Assembly: GCA_046541115.1 (NCBI GenBank)
Contig: JBKHDX010000278.1
Coordinates: forward strand, 1-5,437
Source of the DNA: Jaaginema sp046541115
Lineage (GTDB): Bacteria; Cyanobacteriota; Cyanobacteriia; Cyanobacteriales; Spirulinaceae
Direction: 5' to 3'
DNA length: 5,437 nt
Positions 1 through 5,363 of the stretch are shown here, one piece after another. Each line of letters starts with the position of its first letter. The first letter of the stretch is position 1. The notes beneath the pieces were generated by a model. That model was not told the origin of the DNA, did not search any database, and saw only the letters and a list, made by a program, of their open reading frames with translations. The position numbers and the translations under genes were made by a program.

Positions 1-9
1 TTTCCCCGC

Positions 10-93
10 CCAATAACCAATAACCAACAACCAACAACCAACAACCAACAACCAATAACCAATAACCAACAACCAACAACCAATAACCAACAA
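10..93. repeat. 12-copy heptanucleotide tandem repeat (CCAAYAA)
   Basis: Twelve uninterrupted 7-bp units occupy this stretch without an indel or any substitution other than C/T at position 5. In order, position 5 reads T,T,C,C,C,C,T,T,C,C,T,C. The array resembles the short tandemly repeated repetitive (STRR) heptamers known from cyanobacterial genomes. It ends 7 bp before the start codon at 101, so it would lie in the promoter or 5' leader of the kinase-like gene. The frame of that gene meets a TAA inside the repeat (56-58), so the array is not a coding extension of it. The first nine bases of the window are not part of the array. Confidence 0.93.
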
Positions 94-100
94 CAAAATA

Positions 101-1342
101 ATGACCGTAGCCACCGACAACGAATATAAATACGTTTTAGATGATTTTATTGGGCGAGGCACCTTCAGCCAAACCCAAAAAGCCGAAATTGCAGGACTGC
201 GTAAAGCCGTAATTGTCAAAACCTTAGGGTGTTACCTACAAGATAATCCCGAATATCCTCAATTTAAACAACATTTTCAAGAATTAGCGGCTCATTTAGC
301 GAAAATCGACCATCCAAACCTTGCTGCTGTGGTCGAGTTATTTGAAGAAGATAACTTTCCCTTTATTATTTATGAAGCGATCGCCGGAGAAAATCTCGCT
401 CAAATTCTCGAAACCTCTGGCAAACTTCCCGAAGACCAAGCCCTCGAATATATCCAGCAAATTGCCGACGCAGTAGCTTCTCTCCACCAAGCTAATTTAC
501 TGCACCTCGATATCCAGCCTCGGCATATTATCCGCCGTCAAGGCTCAGAAAACCTGGTTTTAATCGAATTTGGGCTGACCAGCCAACTCAACAACGGCAT
601 TCGACAAACTCACGCTAATTTACTGTCTCCCGGTTACGCCGCCCCCGAACAACACGATTTTAACGGCACTTGTACCGCCGCGACAGATATTTACAGCTTG
701 AGTGCCACCCTGTACGCTCTCCTCACCGGGAGTCCGCCGCCCCCTGCCCCCATCAGAAGCGAGATTAAAGAGCAAGAATGGCTTAAATGGCCGGATTCAG
801 TTTCTAATTCTGTTAAAACAGCGATTTTGCAAGGAATCGCCCTCGATTCTCAACAGCGTCCTCAAACCATCGATGCTTGGAAAACTTTACTGACTGCCCC
901 CGAAGTTGAGCCAGAAATTGTAACCCTAGAAGCGATCGCAGAAGAACCAAAAGACGCGATCGCGCCAGAATTCCCGCCACAGCCCCAACCCACCGCTCCC
1001 GAAGTCCCTGTTATCCCCAACAATCCCAAACCCCCTAAAACCGCTCGATCTTTAGTAAAACCCTCAAATACTACGCCCAAAACCCTCCAATCCCCCACCT
1101 TCCGCCCCACCCGATTAAGCCGTTTAGACGACTTTCCTGTTACAAATCTTAAAAAAACACAAAGAGACCCAACCCCCAAAATTCCCGTCGGTGCATTGAT
1201 TACCACCTGCCTCGTTGCGGCTTCTGCCGGAGTCGGATTTGGTTTCTCCATTCGCTTCAATCGCCCGGATGAAGCGGGTTCTACCCTGTGGCACCTCAAG
1301 CAATCCTTTCCCCCCCGCGAAGTCGAAAGCAACGAAGACTAA
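101..1342 (+). CDS. Membrane-anchored Ser/Thr kinase-like protein, probable pseudokinase
   Basis: The 413-residue protein has a Hanks-type kinase fold at about residues 10-265. Visible are a glycine loop IGRGTF (17-22), the ATP lysine in AVIVK (Lys40), KIDHPNL (68-74), the catalytic loop HLDIQPRHII (135-144), EFG (156-158), SPGYAAPEQ (176-184), DIYSLSATLYALLTG (196-210) and QQRP (251-254). A Pro-rich linker (about 270-362), one hydrophobic segment (about 362-385) and a short tail follow. This layout is common for cyanobacterial membrane kinases, with the kinase domain expected in the cytoplasm. The active site is degenerate: HRD is HLD, the loop Lys is Gln139, the Mg-binding Asn is His142 and the DFG Asp is Glu156, although Asp137 remains. 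I infer weak or no catalysis and perhaps a scaffolding role. ATG 101 is the first start after an in-frame TAA in the upstream repeat. No Shine-Dalgarno is visible. Confidence 0.9.
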   Translation: MTVATDNEYKYVLDDFIGRGTFSQTQKAEIAGLRKAVIVKTLGCYLQDNPEYPQFKQHFQELAAHLAKIDHPNLAAVVELFEEDNFPFIIYEAIAGENLAQILETSGKLPEDQALEYIQQIADAVASLHQANLLHLDIQPRHIIRRQGSENLVLIEFGLTSQLNNGIRQTHANLLSPGYAAPEQHDFNGTCTAATDIYSLSATLYALLTGSPPPPAPIRSEIKEQEWLKWPDSVSNSVKTAILQGIALDSQQRPQTIDAWKTLLTAPEVEPEIVTLEAIAEEPKDAIAPEFPPQPQPTAPEVPVIPNNPKPPKTARSLVKPSNTTPKTLQSPTFRPTRLSRLDDFPVTNLKKTQRDPTPKIPVGALITTCLVAASAGVGFGFSIRFNRPDEAGSTLWHLKQSFPPREVESNED

Positions 1343-1357
1343 AGGGCGATCGCATTT

Positions 1358-1396
1358 AAGGGGAGTTTTATCATGGAATTACAGCATTTTGGTTAA
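1358..1396 (+). other. Possible seven-codon leader ORF with strong ribosome site
   Basis: AAGGGGAG (1358-1365) lies 7 nt before ATG 1373, which opens MELQHFG and stops at TAA 1394-1396. Most larger genes in the window lack a recognisable Shine-Dalgarno, so a good one in front of a seven-codon frame stands out. It is not in frame with the gene at 1440. It could be a leader peptide, a decayed gene start or coincidence, and seven codons cannot be judged by composition. Confidence 0.22.
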
Positions 1397-1402
1397 GCAA
1401 GA

Positions 1403-1408
1403 TATAAT
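1403..1408 (+). promoter_or_regulatory. Candidate -10 box for the 1440 gene
   Basis: A perfect TATAAT lies 31 bp before the ATG at 1440, in the 97-bp gap after the kinase-like gene. No good -35 hexamer sits 16-18 bp upstream; the bases at 1380-1385 read TACAGC. If real, transcription would begin near 1415 and give a leader of about 25 nt, making the 1440 gene the start of its own transcript. Confidence 0.4.
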
Positions 1409-1439
1409 TTGTTACGAAACGTATGCAAAATTTTTTACC

Positions 1440-1790
1440 ATGAGCCACCCCGTCATTCACGCCTTTTTCGTCGGTAAAGCCCTAGCCGATGTTACTTATG
1501 AAAAAGCAGAAGACGCTTTTTCCAACGCCCTCAGCGAATTGGGCAAATTTGATGCAGAACAACGGGAAAACCTGCGTCAGTTTACAACAGAAGTGTTATC
1601 AAGAGCCGAACGGGAAATGGCTCGTCAAACCGGATCGACCACAACCACCACCACCTCCAACACTTCGACCCCCCCCAATGCCCCTACAACCCCCCGCGAT
1701 ACCCAAGAAGTCATCGACGATTTGCGCCACCAAATCGCCCAGACTCGCGCTGAAATTACAGCATATCGCGCCCAAAAATCAGTAAGTTAA
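1440..1790 (+). CDS. Conserved cyanobacterial small helical protein, unknown function (DUF6825-like)
   Basis: The protein has 116 residues. Residues 1-62 begin MSHPVIHAFFVGKALADV and include the stretch LSELGKFDAEQRENLRQF, which I recall as a conserved cyanobacterial family annotated DUF6825; this could not be searched here. That part looks like one or two amphipathic helices. A Thr/Ser/Pro-rich linker follows (64-87, 11 threonines including six in a row), then a charged helix (88-112, DTQEVIDDLRHQIAQTRAEI) with coiled-coil character. There is no signal peptide or membrane segment. The frame is open back to 1215, inside the previous gene, but the conserved N-terminus and the TATAAT upstream favour ATG 1440. 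No Shine-Dalgarno is visible. The gene lies between two kinase-fold genes, 72 bp before the ABC1 kinase; a role with them is only a guess from position. Confidence 0.85.
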   Translation: MSHPVIHAFFVGKALADVTYEKAEDAFSNALSELGKFDAEQRENLRQFTTEVLSRAEREMARQTGSTTTTTTSNTSTPPNAPTTPRDTQEVIDDLRHQIAQTRAEITAYRAQKSVS

Positions 1791-1862
1791 GACAACTTCC
1801 GATTTTTTCGCCCTTTTTTCCCATAACAAGCTTTTTTGTAAAAACCTTTATTTTGAAATCGA

Positions 1863-3614
1863 GTGTCAGCCCTCTCCCAAACTCCGAACCGTTCCGTAAA
1901 ATATTCCGACAAAGGCGGGTTAGCCTCAATGCGACCCGACCGAGGTAAAAAATCCTACCGTTGGAATGACGAAAACTACTCACGACTCAGGCGACGTATT
2001 GATATTTGGCTTTTTGTGCTAACCCTGCTGTTTGGTTTATGGCGGGATGGCAAAAAATGGAGCTATATCGGTGGTTATACCGATGAAAAACGCAGCAAAC
2101 GCCGCCAAAAACAAGCAGCCTGGATTCGCGAAAGTTTTCTCGAACTTGGACCGACTTTTATCAAAGTGGGTCAGTTGTTCTCGACGAGGGCAGATTTATT
2201 TCCCGCCGCTTATGTAGATGAGTTGAGCAAACTGCAAGACCGAGTTCCCGCCTTTTCTTACGAACAGGTGGCGAAACTCATTGAAATTGACACCGGCAAG
2301 TCTGTTTCGGAGTTATTTCGCAGTTTTGACCCTACACCCTTAGCGGCCGCGAGTCTCGGTCAAGTTCACAAAGCCCAACTTCACACCAACGAAGAAGTCG
2401 TGGTAAAAGTGCAGCGACCGGGTTTAAAAAAGCTGTTTACCATCGATTTAGCAATTCTCAAACGCATTACCCAATACTTCCAAAATCATCCCCGTTGGGG
2501 AAGGGGTCGCGATTGGTTGGGTATTTATGAAGAATGCTGCCGGATTCTGTGGGAAGAAACCGATTATCTCAACGAAGGTCGCAATGCCGATACCTTTCGC
2601 CGCAATTTCCGGGAATATGATTGGGTGCGCGTCCCCCGCGTATATTGGCGTTATACGTCCCCCAGGGTGCTAACCCTCGAATATGTACCGGGAATTAAAA
2701 TCAGCCACTACGAAGCCCTAGAAGCGGCAGGATTAGACCGCAAATTGTTAGCCCGGTTGGGGGCAGAAGCTTATTTACAGCAACTCCTCAATGATGGCTT
2801 TTTCCACGCTGACCCCCATCCGGGGAATTTGGCCGTGAGTGGCGATGGTAAGCTGATTTTCTACGACTTCGGCATGATGGGCCAAATTAAGGCCAATGTG
2901 CGAGAGAAGTTGATGCAAACTTTGTTTGGTATTGCTGAGAAAAACGCCGATCGCGTGGTCAGTTCTTTGATTGAATTGGGTGCATTAGCCCCAACGGGGG
3001 ATATGGGCCCGGTGCGTCGCTCGGTTCAGTTTATGCTAGACAACTTCATGGATAAGCCCTTTGAGGAGCAATCTGTGAGCGCGATCGGAGAAGATTTGTA
3101 TGAAATTGCTTACGATCAGCCCTTTCGCTTTCCCGCGACCTTTACCTTCGTGATGCGGGCATTCTCAACCCTAGAAGGGGTGGGAAAAGGCCTCGACCCG
3201 GACTTTAACTTTATGGAAGTGGCCCAGCCCTTTGCGATGGAAATTATGACCAATAGTGGCGCAAGTAACGGTAATAGTATTTTAGACGAGTTGGGACGAC
3301 AAGCGGCGCAAATGAGTAGCACCGCTTTGGGTTTGCCTAGACGAATTGAGGATACAATTGAGAAATTAGATCGCGGTGATATCCGGGTGCGAGTGCGCTC
3401 GATTGAGTCGGATCGCATTTTACGTCGCATGAGTTCGATGCAGTTACTGACGAACTACACCATTTTGGTGGGGACGTTTATTCTGTCGGCAACGATTTTT
3501 TGGGTCACAAATTGGCCTTGGTTGGCGGCGATCGCGGTCTTAATTGCCAGTATTCTCGGCATTTCCGTATTTCGGCAGTGGCGTAAAATTAACAGACTTG
3601 ACCGAATGCCATAA
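1863..3614 (+). CDS. ABC1/AarF/UbiB-family atypical protein kinase
   Basis: The 583-residue protein (from GTG 1863) has the hallmarks of the ABC1 family: KVGQ (101-104), the Ala-rich loop AAASLGQVH (161-169) replacing a normal glycine loop, VVVKVQRP with Lys182, ETDYLNEGRN (232-241), the catalytic loop HADPHPGN (315-322) and DFG (335-337). All key residues are present. A hydrophobic stretch near 48-60 and two C-terminal membrane segments (about 527-548 and 551-569) suggest membrane attachment. Family members support ubiquinone synthesis in bacteria and prenylquinone metabolism or stress responses in plastids; the substrate here is unknown. From memory, Synechocystis has an ABC1 gene (sll1770, SpkI) beside the PphA phosphatase gene (sll1771), the same pairing as here. 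GTG 1863 is the first start after an in-frame TGA at 1854; ATG 1929, 22 codons later, is the alternative. Neither start has a clear ribosome site. Confidence 0.95.
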   Translation: MSALSQTPNRSVKYSDKGGLASMRPDRGKKSYRWNDENYSRLRRRIDIWLFVLTLLFGLWRDGKKWSYIGGYTDEKRSKRRQKQAAWIRESFLELGPTFIKVGQLFSTRADLFPAAYVDELSKLQDRVPAFSYEQVAKLIEIDTGKSVSELFRSFDPTPLAAASLGQVHKAQLHTNEEVVVKVQRPGLKKLFTIDLAILKRITQYFQNHPRWGRGRDWLGIYEECCRILWEETDYLNEGRNADTFRRNFREYDWVRVPRVYWRYTSPRVLTLEYVPGIKISHYEALEAAGLDRKLLARLGAEAYLQQLLNDGFFHADPHPGNLAVSGDGKLIFYDFGMMGQIKANVREKLMQTLFGIAEKNADRVVSSLIELGALAPTGDMGPVRRSVQFMLDNFMDKPFEEQSVSAIGEDLYEIAYDQPFRFPATFTFVMRAFSTLEGVGKGLDPDFNFMEVAQPFAMEIMTNSGASNGNSILDELGRQAAQMSSTALGLPRRIEDTIEKLDRGDIRVRVRSIESDRILRRMSSMQLLTNYTILVGTFILSATIFWVTNWPWLAAIAVLIASILGISVFRQWRKINRLDRMP

Positions 3615-3655
3615 TTTTCGTACCTTTATGCACACAATCGCAAAAAAATGGGTTT

Positions 3656-4378
3656 ATGAAACGTCGCTTCACGGGTCTAACTGACACAGGAATTCAACGC
3701 TCCGTTAATCAAGATGATTACCACATCGACCCAGAGGGGCGCTTTTTCATCGTGGCGGATGGGATGGGTGGCCATGCAGGGGGTCAAGAAGCCAGTCGCA
3801 TTGCAACCCAAGTCATTCAAAATTATCTAGAAGAATATTGGGATTCTGTGAAAGAGTCCCAGATTTTATTAGAAAAAGCGGTCATCGAGGCGAATCAAAG
3901 TATCATGACCGATCAAGTCGAACACCCGCAACGGTCAGATATGGGAACAACGGTGGTTGTGTTGATGTTCCACCAAGACGGCGTTTGGTATACCCATGTC
4001 GGAGATTCTCGCTTGTATCGTTTGCGAGACAAAACCCTCGAACAAATTAGCGAAGATCAAACCTGGGTCGCAAGAGCTATGAAAATGGGCGATCTCACCG
4101 AAGAAGAAGCCCGAATACACCCGTGGCGGCACGTTTTATCTCAATGTTTGGGGCGTAAGGATTTGTACGGCGTAGAAGTCAAACCCCTGGACTTGCAAGC
4201 GGGCGATCGCGTCTTGATGTGTAGCGACGGCTTAACCGAAGAAGTGGAAAACCACACCATTCGTAATTTGTTACTTCAACATAAAAATTGCGAAGAAGCT
4301 GCCGAAGCTTTAGTCGAAGAAGCCAAGAAAAATGGCGGATCGGATAATATTACCGTCACGATTATCGCTCAAGATTAA
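3656..4378 (+). CDS. pphA: PP2C-type protein phosphatase, PphA-like
   Basis: This 240-residue Mg/Mn-dependent Ser/Thr phosphatase is complete. Motifs in order are RSVNQDD (15-21), VADGMGGHAGG (33-43, with metal ligands Asp35 and Gly36), DMGTT (95-99), VGDSRLYR (115-122), the flap sequence HPWRHVLSQCLGR (155-167), CSDGLTEE (189-196) and GGSDNITV (227-234, with Asp230 as metal ligand). It is a stand-alone catalytic domain with no membrane segment, so cytosolic. Length and flap match the cyanobacterial PphA group, whose characterised members dephosphorylate the nitrogen regulator PII; that substrate is inferred here from resemblance. It begins 41 bp after the ABC1 kinase and is probably co-transcribed with it. 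ATG 3656 is placed by the family N-terminus; no Shine-Dalgarno is evident. The symbol rests on similarity to remembered PphA sequences, so the wider Stp1/PrpC-like phosphatase family is the fallback. Confidence 0.95.
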   Translation: MKRRFTGLTDTGIQRSVNQDDYHIDPEGRFFIVADGMGGHAGGQEASRIATQVIQNYLEEYWDSVKESQILLEKAVIEANQSIMTDQVEHPQRSDMGTTVVVLMFHQDGVWYTHVGDSRLYRLRDKTLEQISEDQTWVARAMKMGDLTEEEARIHPWRHVLSQCLGRKDLYGVEVKPLDLQAGDRVLMCSDGLTEEVENHTIRNLLLQHKNCEEAAEALVEEAKKNGGSDNITVTIIAQD

Positions 4379-4379
4379 A

Positions 4380-4407
4380 GCCCCAAGAGCAAATAAAAAC
4401 TTGGGGC
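4380..4407. terminator. Hairpin between convergent genes, possible terminator
   Basis: GCCCCAAG (4380-4387) pairs perfectly with CTTGGGGC (4400-4407), an 8-bp stem with a 12-nt A-rich loop, starting 2 bp after the phosphatase stop. On the plus strand no T run follows; GATCGCGCTTTC comes next. Read on the minus strand, the stem is followed by TTTAATCTT, a weak T tract, so it may better stop transcription from the small gene at 4655-4431. A dual-direction terminator is the likeliest reading. Confidence 0.6.
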
Positions 4408-4430
4408 GATCGCGCTTTCAGGATAAGGCA

Positions 4431-4655
4431 TTATTCCTGTAATTGCTGCTGCGGGATCGGAGGCTGTTTGACATCGGAAAAAGCCGTAGACACCGCCGCC
4501 GTTAAGCCACCAAGTAAAATCGCTGCTACAATTGCCGCCCCACTGACGAAGTTTCGCAAGCGTCGGGGATGGGAAAAAGAAATCGACCGCAGTTGTAAAT
4601 CCCCGACCGATTCTTCATAGATGGCGGCCATCTCAGCGTAAGCAAGAGACTCCAT
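4431..4655 (-). CDS. Small single-pass membrane protein with MESLAY N-terminus
   Basis: The 74-residue protein begins MESLAYAEMAAIYEES, carries basic residues (RRLR, 31-34), one hydrophobic segment (about 38-58, GAAIVAAILLGGLTAAV) and a Pro/Gln-rich tail (QPPIPQQQLQ). From memory, similar MEsLAY...AYE starts occur on cyanobacterial proteins that continue into a peptidoglycan-binding domain; here nothing follows the membrane segment. The function is unknown. The hydrophobic stretch could be an anchor or an unusually late signal sequence. Unlike its neighbours it has a clear ribosome site, AAGGAG, 7 nt before ATG 4655, which fixes the start and supports translation. It lies 50 bp downstream of rimM on the same strand and may be read through from it or from the candidate promoter that overlaps the rimM stop. 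Confidence 0.82.
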   Translation of the reverse strand: MESLAYAEMAAIYEESVGDLQLRSISFSHPRRLRNFVSGAAIVAAILLGGLTAAVSTAFSDVKQPPIPQQQLQE

Positions 4656-4662
4656 AAGTTTG

Positions 4663-4668
4663 CTCCTT
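4663..4668 (-). promoter_or_regulatory. Strong ribosome binding site of the 74-residue gene
   Basis: On the minus strand this reads AAGGAG, 7 nt upstream of ATG 4655. It is the best Shine-Dalgarno match in front of any sizeable gene in the window. It selects this ATG over an out-of-frame minus-strand ATG at 4674, which lies upstream of the ribosome site. Confidence 0.75.
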
Positions 4669-4679
4669 ATTCATCGCCG

Positions 4680-4709
4680 TAAATACCGCAATCTTAGCAT
4701 CTTTGTCAA
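4680..4709 (-). promoter_or_regulatory. Candidate promoter overlapping the rimM stop
   Basis: On the minus strand, TTGACA (4709-4704) matches the -35 consensus exactly and contains the TGA stop of rimM. A weak -10, TATTTA (4685-4680), follows 18 bp later, and the start codon of the small membrane protein lies 24 bp beyond. The -35 is perfect but the -10 matches only 3 of 6 positions. Confidence 0.3.
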
Positions 4710-5299
4710 GCTTGATTCACCTCTAACAAGCCCGGTGGTGGTAAAACTTCGATGCGTCCGGCTTCTAAGTCCACAACCGGCACGATTTCTTTGACAAAAG
4801 GAATCAAAACTGTTGACAAATGTTTCTTTTTAGGGTCTACAGGAGTATTGGCCAACTGCACCGCCAGCAAATCGTGACCCGCGACAAACAAATCTACCAC
4901 CACACCAATCAACTCCCCGGTTTCTTGATGAAATACCTCAGTATCAATGAGATCGCTAACGTGATACTCATCTTCGTCAAGGGTTGGGCGATCGCTTTCG
5001 GGAACCAAAAGTTTATAGCCCCGTAAATTTTCCGCTTGAGCGCGATCGTCAATACCCTCCAAACGCAAAACATACAGCCTTTTCCCCGGAACATTACGTC
5101 CTTCAAGCAGTTGAATCGGTTGGGGTTCTCCTGAAGTATCCGGGGCTTGTAACCAACGCAATCCCGGCACTTCAAAACGTTCGGGAAAATCCGAGTCTGG
5201 ATAAACTCGCACTTCTCCGCGCAATCCTTGGGGGGCGACAATTGTACCAACTTCAATCCAATCTTGAGATTGAGCCGCAACCAAAGCGGGTTCATTCAT
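4706..5299 (-). CDS. rimM: 16S rRNA processing protein RimM
   Basis: RimM assists late maturation of the 30S subunit head, binding ribosomal protein S19. The 197-residue protein shows the N-terminal beta-barrel signature VGTIVAPQGLRGEVRV (17-32) followed by DFPERF, then the linker and the C-terminal PRC-barrel: EYHVSDLID (111-119), TGELIGVV (127-134) and the typical ending LIPFVKEIVPVVDL (165-178) with RIEVLPPPGLLE (182-193). Length is normal or slightly long for the family and nothing is missing. ATG 5299 is preferred; a TTG two codons upstream (5305) would add only Met-Ile. No Shine-Dalgarno is seen. It is the upstream member of a minus-strand pair and diverges from the gene at 5364, with 64 bp between them. 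The usual bacterial partners (rpsP, trmD, rplS) are absent here, as is common in cyanobacteria. Confidence 0.96.
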   Translation of the reverse strand: MNEPALVAAQSQDWIEVGTIVAPQGLRGEVRVYPDSDFPERFEVPGLRWLQAPDTSGEPQPIQLLEGRNVPGKRLYVLRLEGIDDRAQAENLRGYKLLVPESDRPTLDEDEYHVSDLIDTEVFHQETGELIGVVVDLFVAGHDLLAVQLANTPVDPKKKHLSTVLIPFVKEIVPVVDLEAGRIEVLPPPGLLEVNQA

Positions 5300-5314
5300 A
5301 ATCAAAAAGCGATC

Positions 5315-5343
5315 TTGATAGCTTATCTATGGTAACTTCAAAT
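5315..5343 (+). promoter_or_regulatory. Weak candidate promoter for the gene at 5364
   Basis: TTGATA (5315-5320, 5 of 6 to the -35 consensus) and TCAAAT (5338-5343, 4 of 6 to the -10) are 17 bp apart in the 64-bp divergent gap. Spacing is ideal but the -10 is poor, and AT-rich gaps give such matches by chance. Confidence 0.25.
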
Positions 5344-5363
5344 CCTTTAACCTAAGAGAAGGG

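Larger units (their letters stand above)
377..4995. repeat. Eight dispersed HIP1 palindromes (GCGATCGC)
   Basis: Exact copies are at 377-384, 932-939, 956-963, 1346-1353, 3528-3535, 4203-4210, 4406-4413 and 4988-4995. An 8-mer would be expected about once per 65 kb at even base composition, so eight in 5.4 kb is a large excess and typical of HIP1-rich cyanobacteria. Six copies are inside genes and two are intergenic; the copy at 4406 overlaps the last two bases of the hairpin stem after the phosphatase. None is seen between 1354 and 3527. Confidence 0.95.

Noticed and set aside
10..93. CRISPR-like reading of the tandem array
   Set aside because: Units are 7 bp with no spacers, so it is a simple tandem repeat.
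862..1332. 156-codon minus-strand frame opposite the C-terminal linker of the kinase-like gene
   Set aside because: It lies opposite a Pro-rich, codon-biased linker that naturally leaves the other strand open; it shows no recognisable motif.
1215..1439. N-terminal extension of the 1440 gene back into the kinase-like gene
   Set aside because: The family N-terminus MSHPVIHAFF starts at 1440, and the extension would overlap a real gene and span a candidate promoter.
3116..3430. 104-codon minus-strand frame inside the ABC1 kinase gene
   Set aside because: The opposite strand encodes a strongly conserved ABC1 region, and this frame has no domain features.
3648..3659. Three-codon ORF (Met-Gly-Leu) whose TGA overlaps the phosphatase ATG
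   Set aside because: It is too short to separate from chance, with no ribosome site in front, though the ATGA overlap looks like coupling.
4984..5301. 105-codon plus-strand frame opposite rimM
   Set aside because: It is fully antisense to a well-supported RimM, with no ribosome site or recognisable motif.
5300..5305. TTG start for rimM two codons upstream
   Set aside because: ATG 5299 is a better start, and the two extra residues add nothing conserved.
5317..5327. Short inverted repeat GATA...TATC in the rimM-5364 gap as an operator
   Set aside because: Only four base pairs with a three-base centre, within the range expected by chance.
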